64,000 bases of DNA from Pseudomonas neuropathica (GCF_015461835.1 NZ_JACOPX010000007.1:248001-312000), one strand, 5' to 3'; shown: positions 1 to 11,171, counted from the first letter of the stretch. A program made the numbers and translations. The notes: generated by a model from the sequence alone, not told the origin.

Positions 1-1040
1 CGGCGTTCATGAGTCAGAGTCTGCAGGAACTGGCCAGCGATCCTCGGGTGCTGCAACAGTTGACCGGGTACACCGCTGAAGCCGGGTTGGCGCGGCATCG
101 TGTGGCGGGGGCGGTGTGGTTGCAGCATGCGGCGTATGTCCCGCATGCCGATCAGGTGTTGTGCGTCAACGGTGGCCAGCATGGTCTGTTGTGCACGTTG
201 ATGGGCTTGCTCAAGGCCGGCGACACCGTTGTGACCGAGCATTTGTCCTACCCGGGATTGATCGGTGTCGCACGCCAGCTCGGGATAAAACTCATTGGCG
301 CGGCAATGGATGACGAAGGGCTTTTACCGTCGGCGCTGGAGGACATTTGTCGTCAGCATCGTGTTTCAGCACTGTATTGCACCCCGACGATCCAGAATCC
401 TACGGCCGCTGTAATGTTGATCCCACGGCGCGAGGCGATTGCCGACCTCTGTCGTCAACACAATCTGCTGATTATCGAAGACGAGGCCCATGCCGTTCTG
501 GATCGCCAGCGCCCATTGCCGCTCAGCTATTTTGCGCCGGAGCGATCGGTGTTGATTGGCAGTCTGAGCAAGGCTGTTTCGGCGGGGCTGCGCGTCGGTT
601 ATCTGCATGCGCCGCAAGCGTTGACCGGACGTTTGAGTGCCGCCATCCGCGCAACGTGCTGGATGGCCAATCCGTTATCGATGGAAGTCGCCAGCCTGTG
701 GATTGAAAGCGGCATGGCCGAGCGTTTACTGGACGAGCAGATCAGCGAGATCGCTCGGCGCAAAGCGTTGGTGGCGCCTGTTCTGCAGGGTTTGAATTAC
801 AAGACTCACCCTTATAGCCCGCACTTCTGGGTGGAAGTGCCTGAGTTGTGGCGGGCGTCGCAGATTGCGGCGGAGTTGAAGGAGAACAATTATCTGGTGG
901 CGACCGCTGAGGCGTTTGCGGTGGGTCACGCAGCAGTGCCGCAATTTATTCGGGGGAGTGTGTGTAATGCGGTGGGCGATGATCGGTTGTTGCTGGCAGG
1001 CTTTGAGGCTCTGGCCAAGGCATTAACAGACACCGTGTAA
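1..1040 (+). CDS. PLP-dependent aminotransferase-like protein, likely C-terminal part of a MocR/GntR-type regulator (5' truncated)
   Basis: The reading frame is open to the first base of the window, so the start lies upstream; the ATG at 9 is internal. The visible 343+ residues are a fold-type I aminotransferase domain: a VCVNGGQHGL-like cofactor-loop region, an NPT motif in the substrate segment (TIQNPTAA), an EDEAHA aspartate region for the pyridine nitrogen and an SLSKAVSAGLRVGY segment holding the Schiff-base lysine. Sequence with this spacing is typical of MocR regulators, in which an N-terminal GntR winged helix is fused to an aminotransferase domain. The N-terminal part is missing here, so a stand-alone aminotransferase cannot be excluded. 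A REP doublet follows the stop codon. Confidence 0.75.
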   Translation, partial: AFMSQSLQELASDPRVLQQLTGYTAEAGLARHRVAGAVWLQHAAYVPHADQVLCVNGGQHGLLCTLMGLLKAGDTVVTEHLSYPGLIGVARQLGIKLIGAAMDDEGLLPSALEDICRQHRVSALYCTPTIQNPTAAVMLIPRREAIADLCRQHNLLIIEDEAHAVLDRQRPLPLSYFAPERSVLIGSLSKAVSAGLRVGYLHAPQALTGRLSAAIRATCWMANPLSMEVASLWIESGMAERLLDEQISEIARRKALVAPVLQGLNYKTHPYSPHFWVEVPELWRASQIAAELKENNYLVATAEAFAVGHAAVPQFIRGSVCNAVGDDRLLLAGFEALAKALTDTV

Positions 1041-1045
1041 TCGTT

Positions 1046-1134
1046 CTTCGCGAGCAAGCTCGCTCCCACAGTGGACCGCATTCTTTCAGTTGGAATGCAT
1101 TCCCCCTGTGGGAGCGAGCTTGCTCGCGAAGGCG
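1046..1134. repeat. REP doublet, GAGCAAGCTCGCTCCCACA family
   Basis: Two inverted copies of a REP unit (core GAGCAAGCTCGCTCCCACA, then its complement) lie about 35 bases apart between the convergent ends of the aminotransferase-like gene and ppsR. Two more doublets of this family lie at 34213 and 36562. Confidence 0.9.
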
Positions 1135-1154
1135 TCAGCCCAGACACTACAACT

Positions 1155-1973
1155 CTACTTGAACCGCCGTTCCACACCTTTCTCCACCAGAATCTTCGCC
1201 GAAATCTCTTCCACCGAAAAATGCGTGGAGTTGATGTTGGGGATGTTCTCGCGGCGAAACAGGTTTTCCACTTCGCGCACTTCGAACTCGCACTGGGCGT
1301 AGCTCGAATAGCGGCTGTTGGGCTTGCGCTCGTTGCGAATCGCGGTGAGGCGGTCCGGGTCGATGGTCAGGCCGAACAGCTTGTGCTGATGAGCGCGCAG
1401 GGCCGTCGGCAGGGTCAGGCGTTCCATGTCGTCTTCGGTCAGCGGATAGTTGGCCGCGCGAATGCCGAACTGCATGGCCATGTACAGACACGTCGGCGTT
1501 TTGCCGCATCGCGACACGCCCACTAGTATCAAATCGGCTTTGTCGTAATAGTGCGTGCGCGCGCCGTCGTCGTTGTCGAGGGCAAAGTTAACCGCCTCGA
1601 TACGCTCCATGTAATTGGAGTTGTGCCCGATCGAGTGCGACTTGCCGACCGTGTAGGAAGAGTGCTCGGTCAGTTCCTGCTCCAGCGGGGCAAGAAAGGT
1701 CGAGAAAATGTCGATCATGAAACCATTGGACGTTGCGAGAATCTCACGGATGTCCTGATTGACGATGGTGTCGAAGATGATCGGACGGAAGCCGTCGGTT
1801 TCAGCGGCTTTGTTGATTTGTTGTACCATGGCCCGCGCTTTTTCAACGCTGTCGATGTACGGTCGCGTGAATTTGCTGAAGGTAATGTTTTCGAACTGCG
1901 CCAGAAGGCTTTGACCCAGGGTTTCGGCTGTGATGCCGGTGCCATCGGAGATGAAGAAAGCAGATCGTTTCAT
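1155..1973 (-). CDS. ppsR: Phosphoenolpyruvate synthase regulatory protein (bifunctional kinase/pyrophosphorylase)
   Basis: 272 aa, the normal length for this DUF299 family. The protein inactivates PEP synthase by ADP-dependent phosphorylation of a threonine and reactivates it by phosphate-dependent removal. A P-loop-like GVSRCGKT lies at residues 152-159, and the N-terminus [14 protein letters not shown] is family-typical. I chose the ATG at 1973 because the family begins [13 protein letters not shown] and an AAGG sits just upstream; a longer frame to 2039 adds an unrelated 22 residues. It is divergent from its target ppsA, 174 bp away, so the two share a promoter region. Confidence 0.95.
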   Translation of the reverse strand: MKRSAFFISDGTGITAETLGQSLLAQFENITFSKFTRPYIDSVEKARAMVQQINKAAETDGFRPIIFDTIVNQDIREILATSNGFMIDIFSTFLAPLEQELTEHSSYTVGKSHSIGHNSNYMERIEAVNFALDNDDGARTHYYDKADLILVGVSRCGKTPTCLYMAMQFGIRAANYPLTEDDMERLTLPTALRAHQHKLFGLTIDPDRLTAIRNERKPNSRYSSYAQCEFEVREVENLFRRENIPNINSTHFSVEEISAKILVEKGVERRFK

Positions 1974-2147
1974 TTGCACCTTGGGCCTTAAGCTAGTGAC
2001 GAATCTTGGATATGATAGGCGCGATTTGCTGGCCGCCATTGGCCAGCATTCTCACTTATTTTCCAGGTCCAGGCCATACAACCGGCCAAGGCTCCCCCGG
2101 GCCGCCGGTTTCTGAGCTTTTCCAACACAGTTAGTGGAGAGATCACC

Positions 2148-4523
<2,376 letters not shown>

Positions 4524-4575
4524 TCAATATGTGAACGGCCCGTTCCCTCTCAGGGGCGGGCCTTGAGATTCAAGT

Positions 4576-4607
4576 AGGGCGGGCTCCTGTAGATGCCGCC
4601 CTTTTTT
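4576..4607 (+). terminator. Intrinsic terminator after ppsA
   Basis: AGGGCGG (4576-4582) pairs with CCGCCCT (4596-4602) and a run of T follows. A second GC-rich inverted repeat (GGCCCG/CGGGCC) lies just before it at about 4537-4563. The T-run ends only 14 bases before the next start codon. Confidence 0.8.
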
Positions 4608-4620
4608 GTGCAAGAGCATT

Positions 4621-5610
4621 ATGCAAAGCAGCAGCAACTTATTTCCTGTCGCCCTGATCAGCGCCGAACGGCGTGGTGATCTGAGCGAAGACGTGTATCG
4701 CTTGAAACCCGGCAACAGTCCCGACTGGTCCGTGGAAATCGCTGTGACCCGTTTGGGCATGGCCGATGACTCGACCCCTCGCGGTGTGCCGGTGATTCTG
4801 CTGCACGGCAGTTTTTCCAATCGGCGCTTCTGGTTCTCACCCAAAGGCCTGGGCTTGGGCGCATATCTGACGCGCCTGGGGTTCGACGTGTGGATTCCGG
4901 AGATGCGCGGCCACGGCCTGTCGCAGCGCAACGAAGAATACCGGCGCAATCGCGTGGCCGACTATGCCCGCTACGACCTGCCGGCGATTGCCGCGTTCGT
5001 GCGTGAGCAGAGCGGGCAAGTGCCGCACTGGATTGGTCATTCGCTGGGCGGCATCACCCTGGCGGCGGCGCTCGGTGGCGAATACCTGGGCGAGCCGGCA
5101 GTGGCCTCGGCGGCGTTTTTCGGCACCCAGGTCAGCCGCACCTACTGGCCGCTGAAAATCCCGCCAGTAGAGTGGAGTGGGCGCTTTATCCTCAAGCGTT
5201 TTGCGCAATTGTCGGGTTCGCGTCTCAAACGTGGCCCGGAAGATGAGCCGATCGGTCTGGCGCTGGAAAGCATGCGCTGGTACGGCTTGTTCGGACGTTT
5301 TGGCGACAAGGACAAGGATTGGTGGGCGGGGCTGGCCGATGTTCAAGTGCCAGTGCTGGCGGTGACCGCAGCAGGGGATCATCAGGATCCGGCCTGGGCC
5401 TGTCGCAAATTGTTCGAGCAGATCGGCTCCGAGCACAAGCAGTTCATCAATCTGGGGCGCGAGCAGGGCTTCAACGATAATTTCGGCCATGTCGAGATGT
5501 TGGTGAGCAAAGCAGCGCAGACCGAGGTCTGGCCATTGGTGGCGCGCTGGTTGAACGATCAGCACACGCCATTGCTGGGCGAGAAGCCGGATCTGGCCGC
5601 TGCCGTGTGA
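4621..5610 (+). CDS. Alpha/beta-hydrolase, esterase/lipase-like
   Basis: 329 aa. The alpha/beta-hydrolase fold is shown by the oxyanion segment LLHGSFSNRRFW, the strand-turn IPEMRGHGLSQR and the nucleophile elbow GHSLGG with Ser about 141. A late AAGDHQDPAW segment can supply the acid, and NFGHVEML near the C-terminus the histidine. The substrate is unknown. I use the ATG at 4621; an upstream in-frame TTG at 4606 lies inside the preceding terminator. In P. aeruginosa a similar hydrolase also sits between ppsA and rraA, so this is conserved neighbourhood. No signal peptide is evident, so it is probably cytoplasmic. Confidence 0.85.
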   Translation: MQSSSNLFPVALISAERRGDLSEDVYRLKPGNSPDWSVEIAVTRLGMADDSTPRGVPVILLHGSFSNRRFWFSPKGLGLGAYLTRLGFDVWIPEMRGHGLSQRNEEYRRNRVADYARYDLPAIAAFVREQSGQVPHWIGHSLGGITLAAALGGEYLGEPAVASAAFFGTQVSRTYWPLKIPPVEWSGRFILKRFAQLSGSRLKRGPEDEPIGLALESMRWYGLFGRFGDKDKDWWAGLADVQVPVLAVTAAGDHQDPAWACRKLFEQIGSEHKQFINLGREQGFNDNFGHVEMLVSKAAQTEVWPLVARWLNDQHTPLLGEKPDLAAAV

Positions 5611-5834
5611 GTGCGAAGGCCTTGAAGGGATTTCGTTCAGGTTGGCTTGCGGCTAAGATATGACGCAATGTGCGGATCTGGTCATTTTTGGTGGCGGTTT
5701 AGCTATTACGTTTCAGGGTTTGTTCAGGTTCGTTCAGCGACCATGGGATGGACTAAGGTAAACAACGACCACCGAAACTCGTCTCCTCAGAACGCAGCAT
5801 CCTTGATCGTTTTCCTTTTTACAGGAGTTTTTCG

Positions 5835-6326
5835 ATGAACCATTACCTTACGCCTGATCTGTGCGACGCCTATCCGGAGCTGGTACAGGTGCTGGAACCG
5901 ATGTTCAGCAATTTCGGCGGCCGTGATTCGTTCGGCGGCGAAATCGTGACCATCAAATGCTTCGAAGACAACTCGCTGGTCAAGGAACAGGCTGAACTCA
6001 AGGGCAGCGGCAAGGTGCTGGTGGTCGATGGCGGCGGTTCGCTGCGCCGTGCGCTGCTGGGCGACATGATCGCCGAGAAGGCTGCGAAAAACGGCTGGGA
6101 AGGGCTGGTGATCTACGGCTGCATCCGTGACGTTGACGTCATCGCCCAGACCGATCTGGGCGTGCAGGCGCTGGCCAGCCATCCGATGAAAACTGAAAAA
6201 CGTGGTATCGGCGACCTCAACGTCCCGGTGACTTTCGCCGGTGTGACGTTCCACCCGGGCCACTACATTTATGCGGACAACAACGGCGTGATCATCTCGC
6301 CGAGTCCGCTGAAGATGCCTGAATAA
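5835..6326 (+). CDS. rraA: Regulator of ribonuclease E activity A / RraA-like protein
   Basis: 163 aa, standard length. RraA trimers bind the C-terminal region of RNase E and inhibit mRNA decay; members of the fold may also have oxaloacetate decarboxylase or aldolase activity. Conserved segments include [16 protein letters not shown] near the N-terminus and [19 protein letters not shown], followed by [16 protein letters not shown] and the C-terminal [16 protein letters not shown]. An ACAGGAG ribosome-binding site precedes the ATG. The 224-bp region upstream (5611-5834) is AT-richer and probably holds its promoter, but I could not pick a convincing -35/-10 pair. Confidence 0.95.
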   Translation: MNHYLTPDLCDAYPELVQVLEPMFSNFGGRDSFGGEIVTIKCFEDNSLVKEQAELKGSGKVLVVDGGGSLRRALLGDMIAEKAAKNGWEGLVIYGCIRDVDVIAQTDLGVQALASHPMKTEKRGIGDLNVPVTFAGVTFHPGHYIYADNNGVIISPSPLKMPE

Positions 6327-6348
6327 GCTTTTCGACAAAGGGATGCGG

Positions 6349-7344
6349 ATGTTCGAGGAAGAAAACGCGCAGTGGGGGCTGGTGCATGCCCTGGTGCTGG
6401 ACGGAAAAGGCGGTGCGCGTTCGATAGCCCGGACTGAGCTCGACGATTTGCAACTGCAGGCCCATGAAAGCCTGTGGCTGCATTGGGATCGCAGCCATCC
6501 GCAGACCCAGACCTGGCTGCGCAAATCCAGCGGGCTCAATGAATTCACCTGCGATCTGCTGCTGGAAGAGAATACCCGGCCGCGTCTGCTGCCGCTGCCG
6601 GATGCCGAACTGTTGCTGTTTCTGCGCGGGGTCAATCTCAACCCGGGCGCCGAGCCTGAAGACATGGTCTCGGTGCGGATTTTCGCTTCTGCCCAACGGG
6701 TGATTTCCCTGCGTTTGCGCCCGTTGCGCGCCACCGATGAGCTGCTGGCGCAATTGGCCGACGGCAACGGCCCGAAAACCTCCTCCGAACTGATCCTTTA
6801 TCTGGCGCAGTTCCTCACCAACAAGGTGCAGGATCTGGTCACTTGCCTCTCGGAAATCGCCGATGAGGAAGAAGAAAAGATGGATGCCGACGAACGGTAT
6901 ACTCCCGAGCATGGCGCCATTTTGCACATCCGTCGCCGGGCGGCCGGACTAAAGCGATTTCTCGCGCCGCAGCGGGATATTTTCGGACAACTGACGCGGA
7001 TAAAACTGCCGTGGTTTGTCGATGACGATGCCGATTACTGGAACGAACTGAACAACAGTCTGACCCGCTATCTCGAAGAGCTCGAATTGACCCGAGAGCG
7101 CGTGGGGCTTGTGCTGGAGGCCGAAGACCGGCGCTTGAGCGAGCGTATGAATCGCACGATGTACCGCTTCGGGATCATCACCTGCATCTTTTTGCCGATG
7201 AGTTTTATCACCGGTCTGCTGGGTATAAACGTCGGCGGAATTCCGTTCTCCAGCAGCCCGTATGGTTTCCTGATTGCCTGTTTGACGGTGCTCGCCCTGG
7301 CCTTTGGTCAGTGGTGGTTATTCCGTCGTTTGCGCTGGGTATGA
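6349..7344 (+). CDS. cmaX: CorA/ZntB-family metal ion transporter CmaX
   Basis: 331 aa inner-membrane protein of the CorA superfamily. A long N-terminal cytoplasmic domain is followed by two C-terminal membrane helices (about 268-290 and 300-322). The signature between them is GIN (292-294, in GLLGINVGG) instead of the GMN of Mg channels; this variant is typical of ZntB-like members. Position directly before crfX-cmpX-sigX-oprF identifies it as CmaX. AAAGGG at 6337-6342 is well spaced for the ATG at 6349 and too close to the ATG at 6343, so the shorter start is preferred. The transported ion is not settled by sequence. Confidence 0.9.
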   Translation: MFEEENAQWGLVHALVLDGKGGARSIARTELDDLQLQAHESLWLHWDRSHPQTQTWLRKSSGLNEFTCDLLLEENTRPRLLPLPDAELLLFLRGVNLNPGAEPEDMVSVRIFASAQRVISLRLRPLRATDELLAQLADGNGPKTSSELILYLAQFLTNKVQDLVTCLSEIADEEEEKMDADERYTPEHGAILHIRRRAAGLKRFLAPQRDIFGQLTRIKLPWFVDDDADYWNELNNSLTRYLEELELTRERVGLVLEAEDRRLSERMNRTMYRFGIITCIFLPMSFITGLLGINVGGIPFSSSPYGFLIACLTVLALAFGQWWLFRRLRWV

Positions 7345-7407
7345 AGATGGCGCATGTGACCCGACCAAATCTGCCCGCGTCTTTCACAGACATCACGAGA
7401 GGTGCGT

Positions 7408-7656
7408 ATGCACGATCCGTTTGAACAGTCTTTGCGCGACATGCTCAACGCTTCGCCGTCCAGCCGCGACGACGATGCGTGCCTGGGCCGCGTACTCAAA
7501 ACCGCCAACCGCCAGGTTGGCGCCGGTGATCTGTTCAGCCTGCTGGGCCGTTGGCTGCCCGCGCTGATGATCGCCCTGAATAATGGATCGGCGCATGTCT
7601 CGCCGGTTTCCCGTCTTCGCAAACCTACCGCTCGCACTGCTGATAAGGCTGATTGA
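7408..7656 (+). CDS. crfX: Small conserved protein CrfX
   Basis: 82 aa protein with no recognised domain, rich in polar residues at its C-terminus. It is identified by position: in pseudomonads cmaX, crfX, cmpX and sigX are consecutive. AGAGG at 7398-7402 is well placed for the ATG at 7408; an in-frame GTG at 7402 overlaps that site. The stop codon ends 2 bases before the cmpX ATG, so the pair is probably translationally coupled. Function unknown. Confidence 0.8.
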   Translation: MHDPFEQSLRDMLNASPSSRDDDACLGRVLKTANRQVGAGDLFSLLGRWLPALMIALNNGSAHVSPVSRLRKPTARTADKAD

Positions 7657-7658
7657 AT

Positions 7659-8483
7659 ATGGAACTTGATCTCTGGACTCAGAGCCTCGTCACGGCAATG
7701 ACTGCGTTGTGGACCAAAGTCGCCAACTTCATCCCGAACCTGTTCGGCGCACTGGTTGTGCTGCTGTTGGGTTTCGTCGTGGCCAAGCTGCTCGATACCC
7801 TGCTGTCCAAACTGCTCGCCAAGCTCGGTCTTGATCGCCTGATGGGCGGCACCGGGCTGACCAAATTGATGTCGCGCGCAGGGTTGCAAGTTCCGATCTC
7901 GACCCTGATCGGCAAGATCGTTTATTGGTTCGTTCTGCTGATTTTTCTGGTTTCTGCAGCAGAATCCCTTGGCCTTGAGCGAGTTTCGGCTACGCTGGAT
8001 ATGTTGGCGCTCTATTTGCCGAAAGTATTCGGCGCGGCGCTGGTGTTGCTGGTAGGTGTTTTGCTCGCCCAACTGGCCAACGGGCTGGTTCGCGGGGCGG
8101 CAGAAGGCGTGGGCCTGGACTACGCTTCGGGGCTGGGGCGAATTGCGCAAGGGCTGGTGATCATCATCAGCATCTCGGTCGCGATCAGTCAGCTTGAGGT
8201 CAAGACTGACCTGCTGAACCATGTGATCGTCATCGTTTTGATTACCGTTGGTCTGGCCGTAGCGCTGGCCATGGGTTTGGGAAGCCGGGAAATTGCCGGT
8301 CAGATTCTCGCGGGAATCTATGTGCGTGAGTTGTATCAGGTTGGGCAACAAGTGCGTGTTGGCGAGGTCGAAGGCCAGATCGAGGAGATCGGCACGGTTA
8401 AAACCACATTGCTGACCGATGAGGGTGAGCTAGTCTCTCTTTCCAATCGGATCCTGCTGGAACAGCATGTGAGTAGCCGCTAA
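7659..8483 (+). CDS. cmpX: Mechanosensitive ion channel family protein CmpX
   Basis: 274 aa integral inner-membrane protein. It has several hydrophobic segments (about residues 20-40, 85-105, 120-145, 160-180 and 190-210) and a short C-terminal soluble part, YVRELYQVGQQVRVGEVEGQIEEIG, that matches the start of the MscS beta domain. The usual larger MscS cytoplasmic vestibule is mostly absent. In Pseudomonas CmpX is linked to envelope homeostasis and to SigX activity. The ATG at 7659 is preferred over the TTG at 7653, which overlaps crfX. Confidence 0.9.
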   Translation: MELDLWTQSLVTAMTALWTKVANFIPNLFGALVVLLLGFVVAKLLDTLLSKLLAKLGLDRLMGGTGLTKLMSRAGLQVPISTLIGKIVYWFVLLIFLVSAAESLGLERVSATLDMLALYLPKVFGAALVLLVGVLLAQLANGLVRGAAEGVGLDYASGLGRIAQGLVIIISISVAISQLEVKTDLLNHVIVIVLITVGLAVALAMGLGSREIAGQILAGIYVRELYQVGQQVRVGEVEGQIEEIGTVKTTLLTDEGELVSLSNRILLEQHVSSR

Positions 8484-8507
8484 TCCGGCAAACCCTGCTA
8501 ATGTATG

Positions 8508-8543
8508 CCGCCGCAAAATGCCAGCTGATGCTGGTTGCGGCGG
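8508..8543 (+). promoter_or_regulatory. Long hairpin in the sigX upstream region
   Basis: CCGCCGCAA (8508-8516) pairs perfectly with TTGCGGCGG (8535-8543), and inside it CCAGC (8521-8525) pairs with GCTGG (8530-8534). There is no T-run afterwards, so it is not an ordinary terminator. It ends 30 bases before the sigX TTG and would be part of any transcript reading in from cmpX. Confidence 0.6.
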
Positions 8544-8573
8544 ACATTGACCTGACTGTCGGCACGACTTGTT

Positions 8574-9164
8574 TTGAATAAAGCCCAAACGCTATCCACG
8601 CGCTACGACCCCCGCGAGCTCTCTGATGAGGAGTTGGTCGCGCGCTCGCATACCGAGCTTTTTCACGTAACGCGCGCCTATGAAGAACTGATGCGGCGTT
8701 ACCAGCGAACATTATTTAACGTTTGTGCGAGATATCTTGGGAACGATCGCGACGCAGACGATGTCTGTCAGGAAGTCATGTTGAAGGTGCTGTATGGCCT
8801 GAAGAACTTCGAGGGGAAATCGAAGTTCAAAACGTGGCTCTACAGCATCACGTACAACGAATGTATTACGCAGTATCGGAAGGAACGGCGAAAGCGTCGC
8901 TTGATGGACGCATTGAGTCTTGACCCCCTCGAGGAAGCGTCCGAAGAAAAGGCGCCGAAACCCGAGGAGAAGGGCGGGCTTGATCGCTGGCTGGTGTATG
9001 TGAACCCGATTGACCGTGAAATTCTGGTGCTTCGATTTGTCGCAGAGCTGGAATTTCAGGAGATCGCAGACATCATGCACATGGGTTTGAGTGCGACAAA
9101 AATGCGTTACAAACGTGCTCTAGATAAATTGCGTGAGAAATTTGCAGGCATTGCTGAAACTTAG
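8574..9164 (+). CDS. sigX: ECF-type RNA polymerase sigma factor SigX
   Basis: 196 aa. Region 2 is visible at about residues 30-100 (RRYQRTLFNVCARYLGNDRD, then DADDVCQEVMLKVL and the FKTWLYSITYN segment), and region 4 at about 140-190 (LVLRFVAELEFQEIADIMHM, then a KMRYKRALDKLR helix). SigX drives oprF and many envelope, fatty-acid and biofilm genes and responds to membrane stress. The start is a TTG at 8574; there is no ATG in a suitable position, and the N-terminus MNKAQTLSTRYDPREL matches the known family. It lies between cmpX and its main target oprF. Confidence 0.95.
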   Translation: MNKAQTLSTRYDPRELSDEELVARSHTELFHVTRAYEELMRRYQRTLFNVCARYLGNDRDADDVCQEVMLKVLYGLKNFEGKSKFKTWLYSITYNECITQYRKERRKRRLMDALSLDPLEEASEEKAPKPEEKGGLDRWLVYVNPIDREILVLRFVAELEFQEIADIMHMGLSATKMRYKRALDKLREKFAGIAET

Positions 9165-9189
9165 TTCAGCGCAAATATCTCTTACGTGT

Positions 9190-9271
9190 AGGCAAGTTCT
9201 GATAGACTTGCCGCCGAGTTGTCCCCCGGTTTGCGGGACTGCTTCACAATCACCAGATGGGGATTTAACGG
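9190..9271 (+). promoter_or_regulatory. oprF leader with two hairpins
   Basis: Between sigX and oprF, GGCAAGT/ACTTGCC (9191-9212) and GTCCC/GGGAC around 9220-9239 form short stems. They lie within the expected oprF promoter and 5' leader region. I could not define the SigX-dependent promoter itself. Confidence 0.4.
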
Positions 9272-10306
9272 ATGAAACTGAAAAACACCTTGGGCTTGGC
9301 CATTGGTTCTCTGATTGCCGCCACTTCGTTCGGCGCTCTGGCACAAGGCCAAGGCGCAGTTGAAATCGAAGGCTTCGCAAAGAAAGAACAATTCGACAGC
9401 GCTCGTAACTTCAAGAACAACGGCAACCTGTTCGGCGGCTCGATCGGTTACTTCCTGACCGACGACGTTGAACTGCGTCTGGGCTACGACGAAGTGCACA
9501 ACGTGCGTTCCGACGACGGTCGTAACATCAAGGGCGCTAACACCGCTCTGGACGCTCTGTACCACTTCAACAACCCAGGCGACATGCTGCGTCCATACGT
9601 ATCGGCTGGTTTCTCCGATCAGAGCATCGGTCAGAACGGTTCCGGCGGTCGTGACCGCTCCACCTTCGCCAACGTTGGCGCTGGTGCCAAGCTGTACTTC
9701 ACCGACAACTTCTACGCCCGTGCTGGCGTTGAAGCTCAGTACAACATCGACCAGGGCGACACCGAGTGGGCTCCTAGCGTCGGTATCGGTGTGAACTTCG
9801 GTGGCGGCTCCAAGCCTGCTGCTGCTCCAGTTCCAGCACCAGCTGAAGTCTGCTCCGACAGCGACAACGATGGCGTTTGCGACAACGTTGACAAGTGCCC
9901 GGACACCCCAGCCAACGTAACTGTTGACGCTGACGGCTGCCCAGCAGTTGCTGAAGTTGTTCGTGTTGAGCTGGACGTCAAGTTCGACTTCGACAAGTCG
10001 GTTGTGAAGCCAAACAGCTACGGCGACATCAAAAACCTGGCTGACTTCATGAAGCAGTACCCATCCACCACCACTACTGTTGAAGGTCACACTGACTCCG
10101 TCGGTCCTGACGCTTACAACCAGAAACTGTCCGAGCGTCGTGCAAACGCCGTTAAGCAAGTTCTGACCAACCAGTACGGTGTTGAATCGTCCCGCGTTCA
10201 GTCTGTTGGCTACGGCGAATCCCGCCCAGTTGCTGACAACAAAACTGAAGCTGGCCGCGCTGTAAACCGTCGCGTAGAAGCGCAGGTTGAAGCTCAAGCT
10301 AAGTAA
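9272..10306 (+). CDS. oprF: Major outer-membrane porin OprF
   Basis: 344 aa. An N-terminal signal peptide (MKLKN then a hydrophobic stretch ending in FGALAQG) precedes an eight-strand beta-barrel (to about residue 180), an Ala/Pro hinge (KPAAAPVPAPAEV), a loop with four cysteines resembling a thrombospondin type 3 repeat (DSDNDGVCDNVDKCPDTP) and a C-terminal OmpA-like peptidoglycan-binding domain (VEGHTDSVG, LSERRANAV, GYGESRPV, NRRVE). OprF is a general porin and structural link between outer membrane and cell wall. Codon use is very restricted, as in a highly expressed gene. Confidence 0.98.
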   Translation: MKLKNTLGLAIGSLIAATSFGALAQGQGAVEIEGFAKKEQFDSARNFKNNGNLFGGSIGYFLTDDVELRLGYDEVHNVRSDDGRNIKGANTALDALYHFNNPGDMLRPYVSAGFSDQSIGQNGSGGRDRSTFANVGAGAKLYFTDNFYARAGVEAQYNIDQGDTEWAPSVGIGVNFGGGSKPAAAPVPAPAEVCSDSDNDGVCDNVDKCPDTPANVTVDADGCPAVAEVVRVELDVKFDFDKSVVKPNSYGDIKNLADFMKQYPSTTTTVEGHTDSVGPDAYNQKLSERRANAVKQVLTNQYGVESSRVQSVGYGESRPVADNKTEAGRAVNRRVEAQVEAQAK

Positions 10307-10319
10307 TTAGCTGCCGCTC

Positions 10320-10353
10320 TAAGAAAAGCCCGGCTTAGGCCGGGCTTTTCTTT
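10320..10353. terminator. Bidirectional intrinsic terminator between oprF and cobA
   Basis: AAAAGCCCGGC and GCCGGGCTTTT form a strong stem with T-rich tails on both strands, placed between the convergent oprF and cobA. Confidence 0.9.
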
Positions 10354-10376
10354 GCCTGCGATTTGGCTTTGCAGCT

Positions 10377-10457
10377 TTAAAAGATCGCAGCCTGCGGCAG
10401 CTCCTGCATTGGATCTGCATAGGTCATGTAGGAGTTGCCGAAGGCTGCGATCTTTTG
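10377..10457. repeat. REP doublet inside the 3' end of cobA
   Basis: Inverted units close to AAAAGATCGCAGCCTTCGGC and GGAGCTGCCGCAGGCTGCG flank a ~20-base centre. This is the same family as the doublets at 23656 and 57072, slightly degenerate, and it is read as the CobA C-terminus including the stop codon. Confidence 0.85.
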
Positions 10458-11171
10458 CTCTTCAACAATGGCAGCCACCGCACCAATCACCAGAATCGCC
10501 GGGCTTTTCAGCCCAAATCTGAAGGCATCATCACTCATGCTCGCCAGATCACTCCGGCATTCGCGCTGCTCTGGCAACGATGCATTCTCGATCATCGCCA
10601 CCGGCGTATCCGCCGCCATCCCGCCTGCCAGCAGTTGATCGCGAATCTCCCCCAGCTTGGCCACTCCCATATAGACCACCAGCGTAGTACCACCCTGTGC
10701 CAGCGCCTGCCAGTTCAACTGGCTGTCGTCCTGGGTGTGTGCAGTCACCAGCGTCACCCCGCGCGCCACACCGCGTAACGTCAGCGGAATATCGCACTGC
10801 GTCGCCCCGGCCAGCCCGGCGGTGATGCCATTGACCAACTCCACTTCGACGCCGCGCTCCCGCAGCCACTGCGCCTCTTCACCGCCACGGCCGAAGATGC
10901 ACGGATCGCCGCCCTTGAGCCGCACCACACACTTGCCATGGCGGGCATAGCGCAGCATCAACCGATGGATAAATGCCTGCGGCGTCGAACGGCATCCACC
11001 GCGTTTACCCACCGCAATAATGCGGGCGTCAGGGCAGTGTTCCAGCACCGCGTCGTTGACCAGATCATCGATCAGCACCACATCGGCCTCGCGCAGGGCG
11101 CGCACTGCTTTGAGGGTCAGCAGTTCCGGATCACCCGGCCCTGCGCCGACCAGCCAGACTTTTGCGTTCAT
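10377..11171 (-). CDS. cobA: Uroporphyrinogen-III C-methyltransferase
   Basis: 264 aa SAM-dependent methyltransferase making precorrin-2 for siroheme, the cofactor of NirB. The tetrapyrrole methylase fold shows VWLVGAGPGDPELLTLKA at the N-terminus, VVRLKGGDPCIFGRGGEEA in the middle and NGITAGLAGA after it. The ATG at 11171 is chosen because the conserved N-terminus starts there. It lies 13 bp after nasC in the nirB-nirD-nasC-cobA operon. Its last ~26 codons, from about QKIAAFGNSYM to the stop, are encoded by both halves of a REP doublet, so the tail is probably not part of the ancestral enzyme. Confidence 0.95.
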   Translation of the reverse strand: MNAKVWLVGAGPGDPELLTLKAVRALREADVVLIDDLVNDAVLEHCPDARIIAVGKRGGCRSTPQAFIHRLMLRYARHGKCVVRLKGGDPCIFGRGGEEAQWLRERGVEVELVNGITAGLAGATQCDIPLTLRGVARGVTLVTAHTQDDSQLNWQALAQGGTTLVVYMGVAKLGEIRDQLLAGGMAADTPVAMIENASLPEQRECRSDLASMSDDAFRFGLKSPAILVIGAVAAIVEEQKIAAFGNSYMTYADPMQELPQAAIF

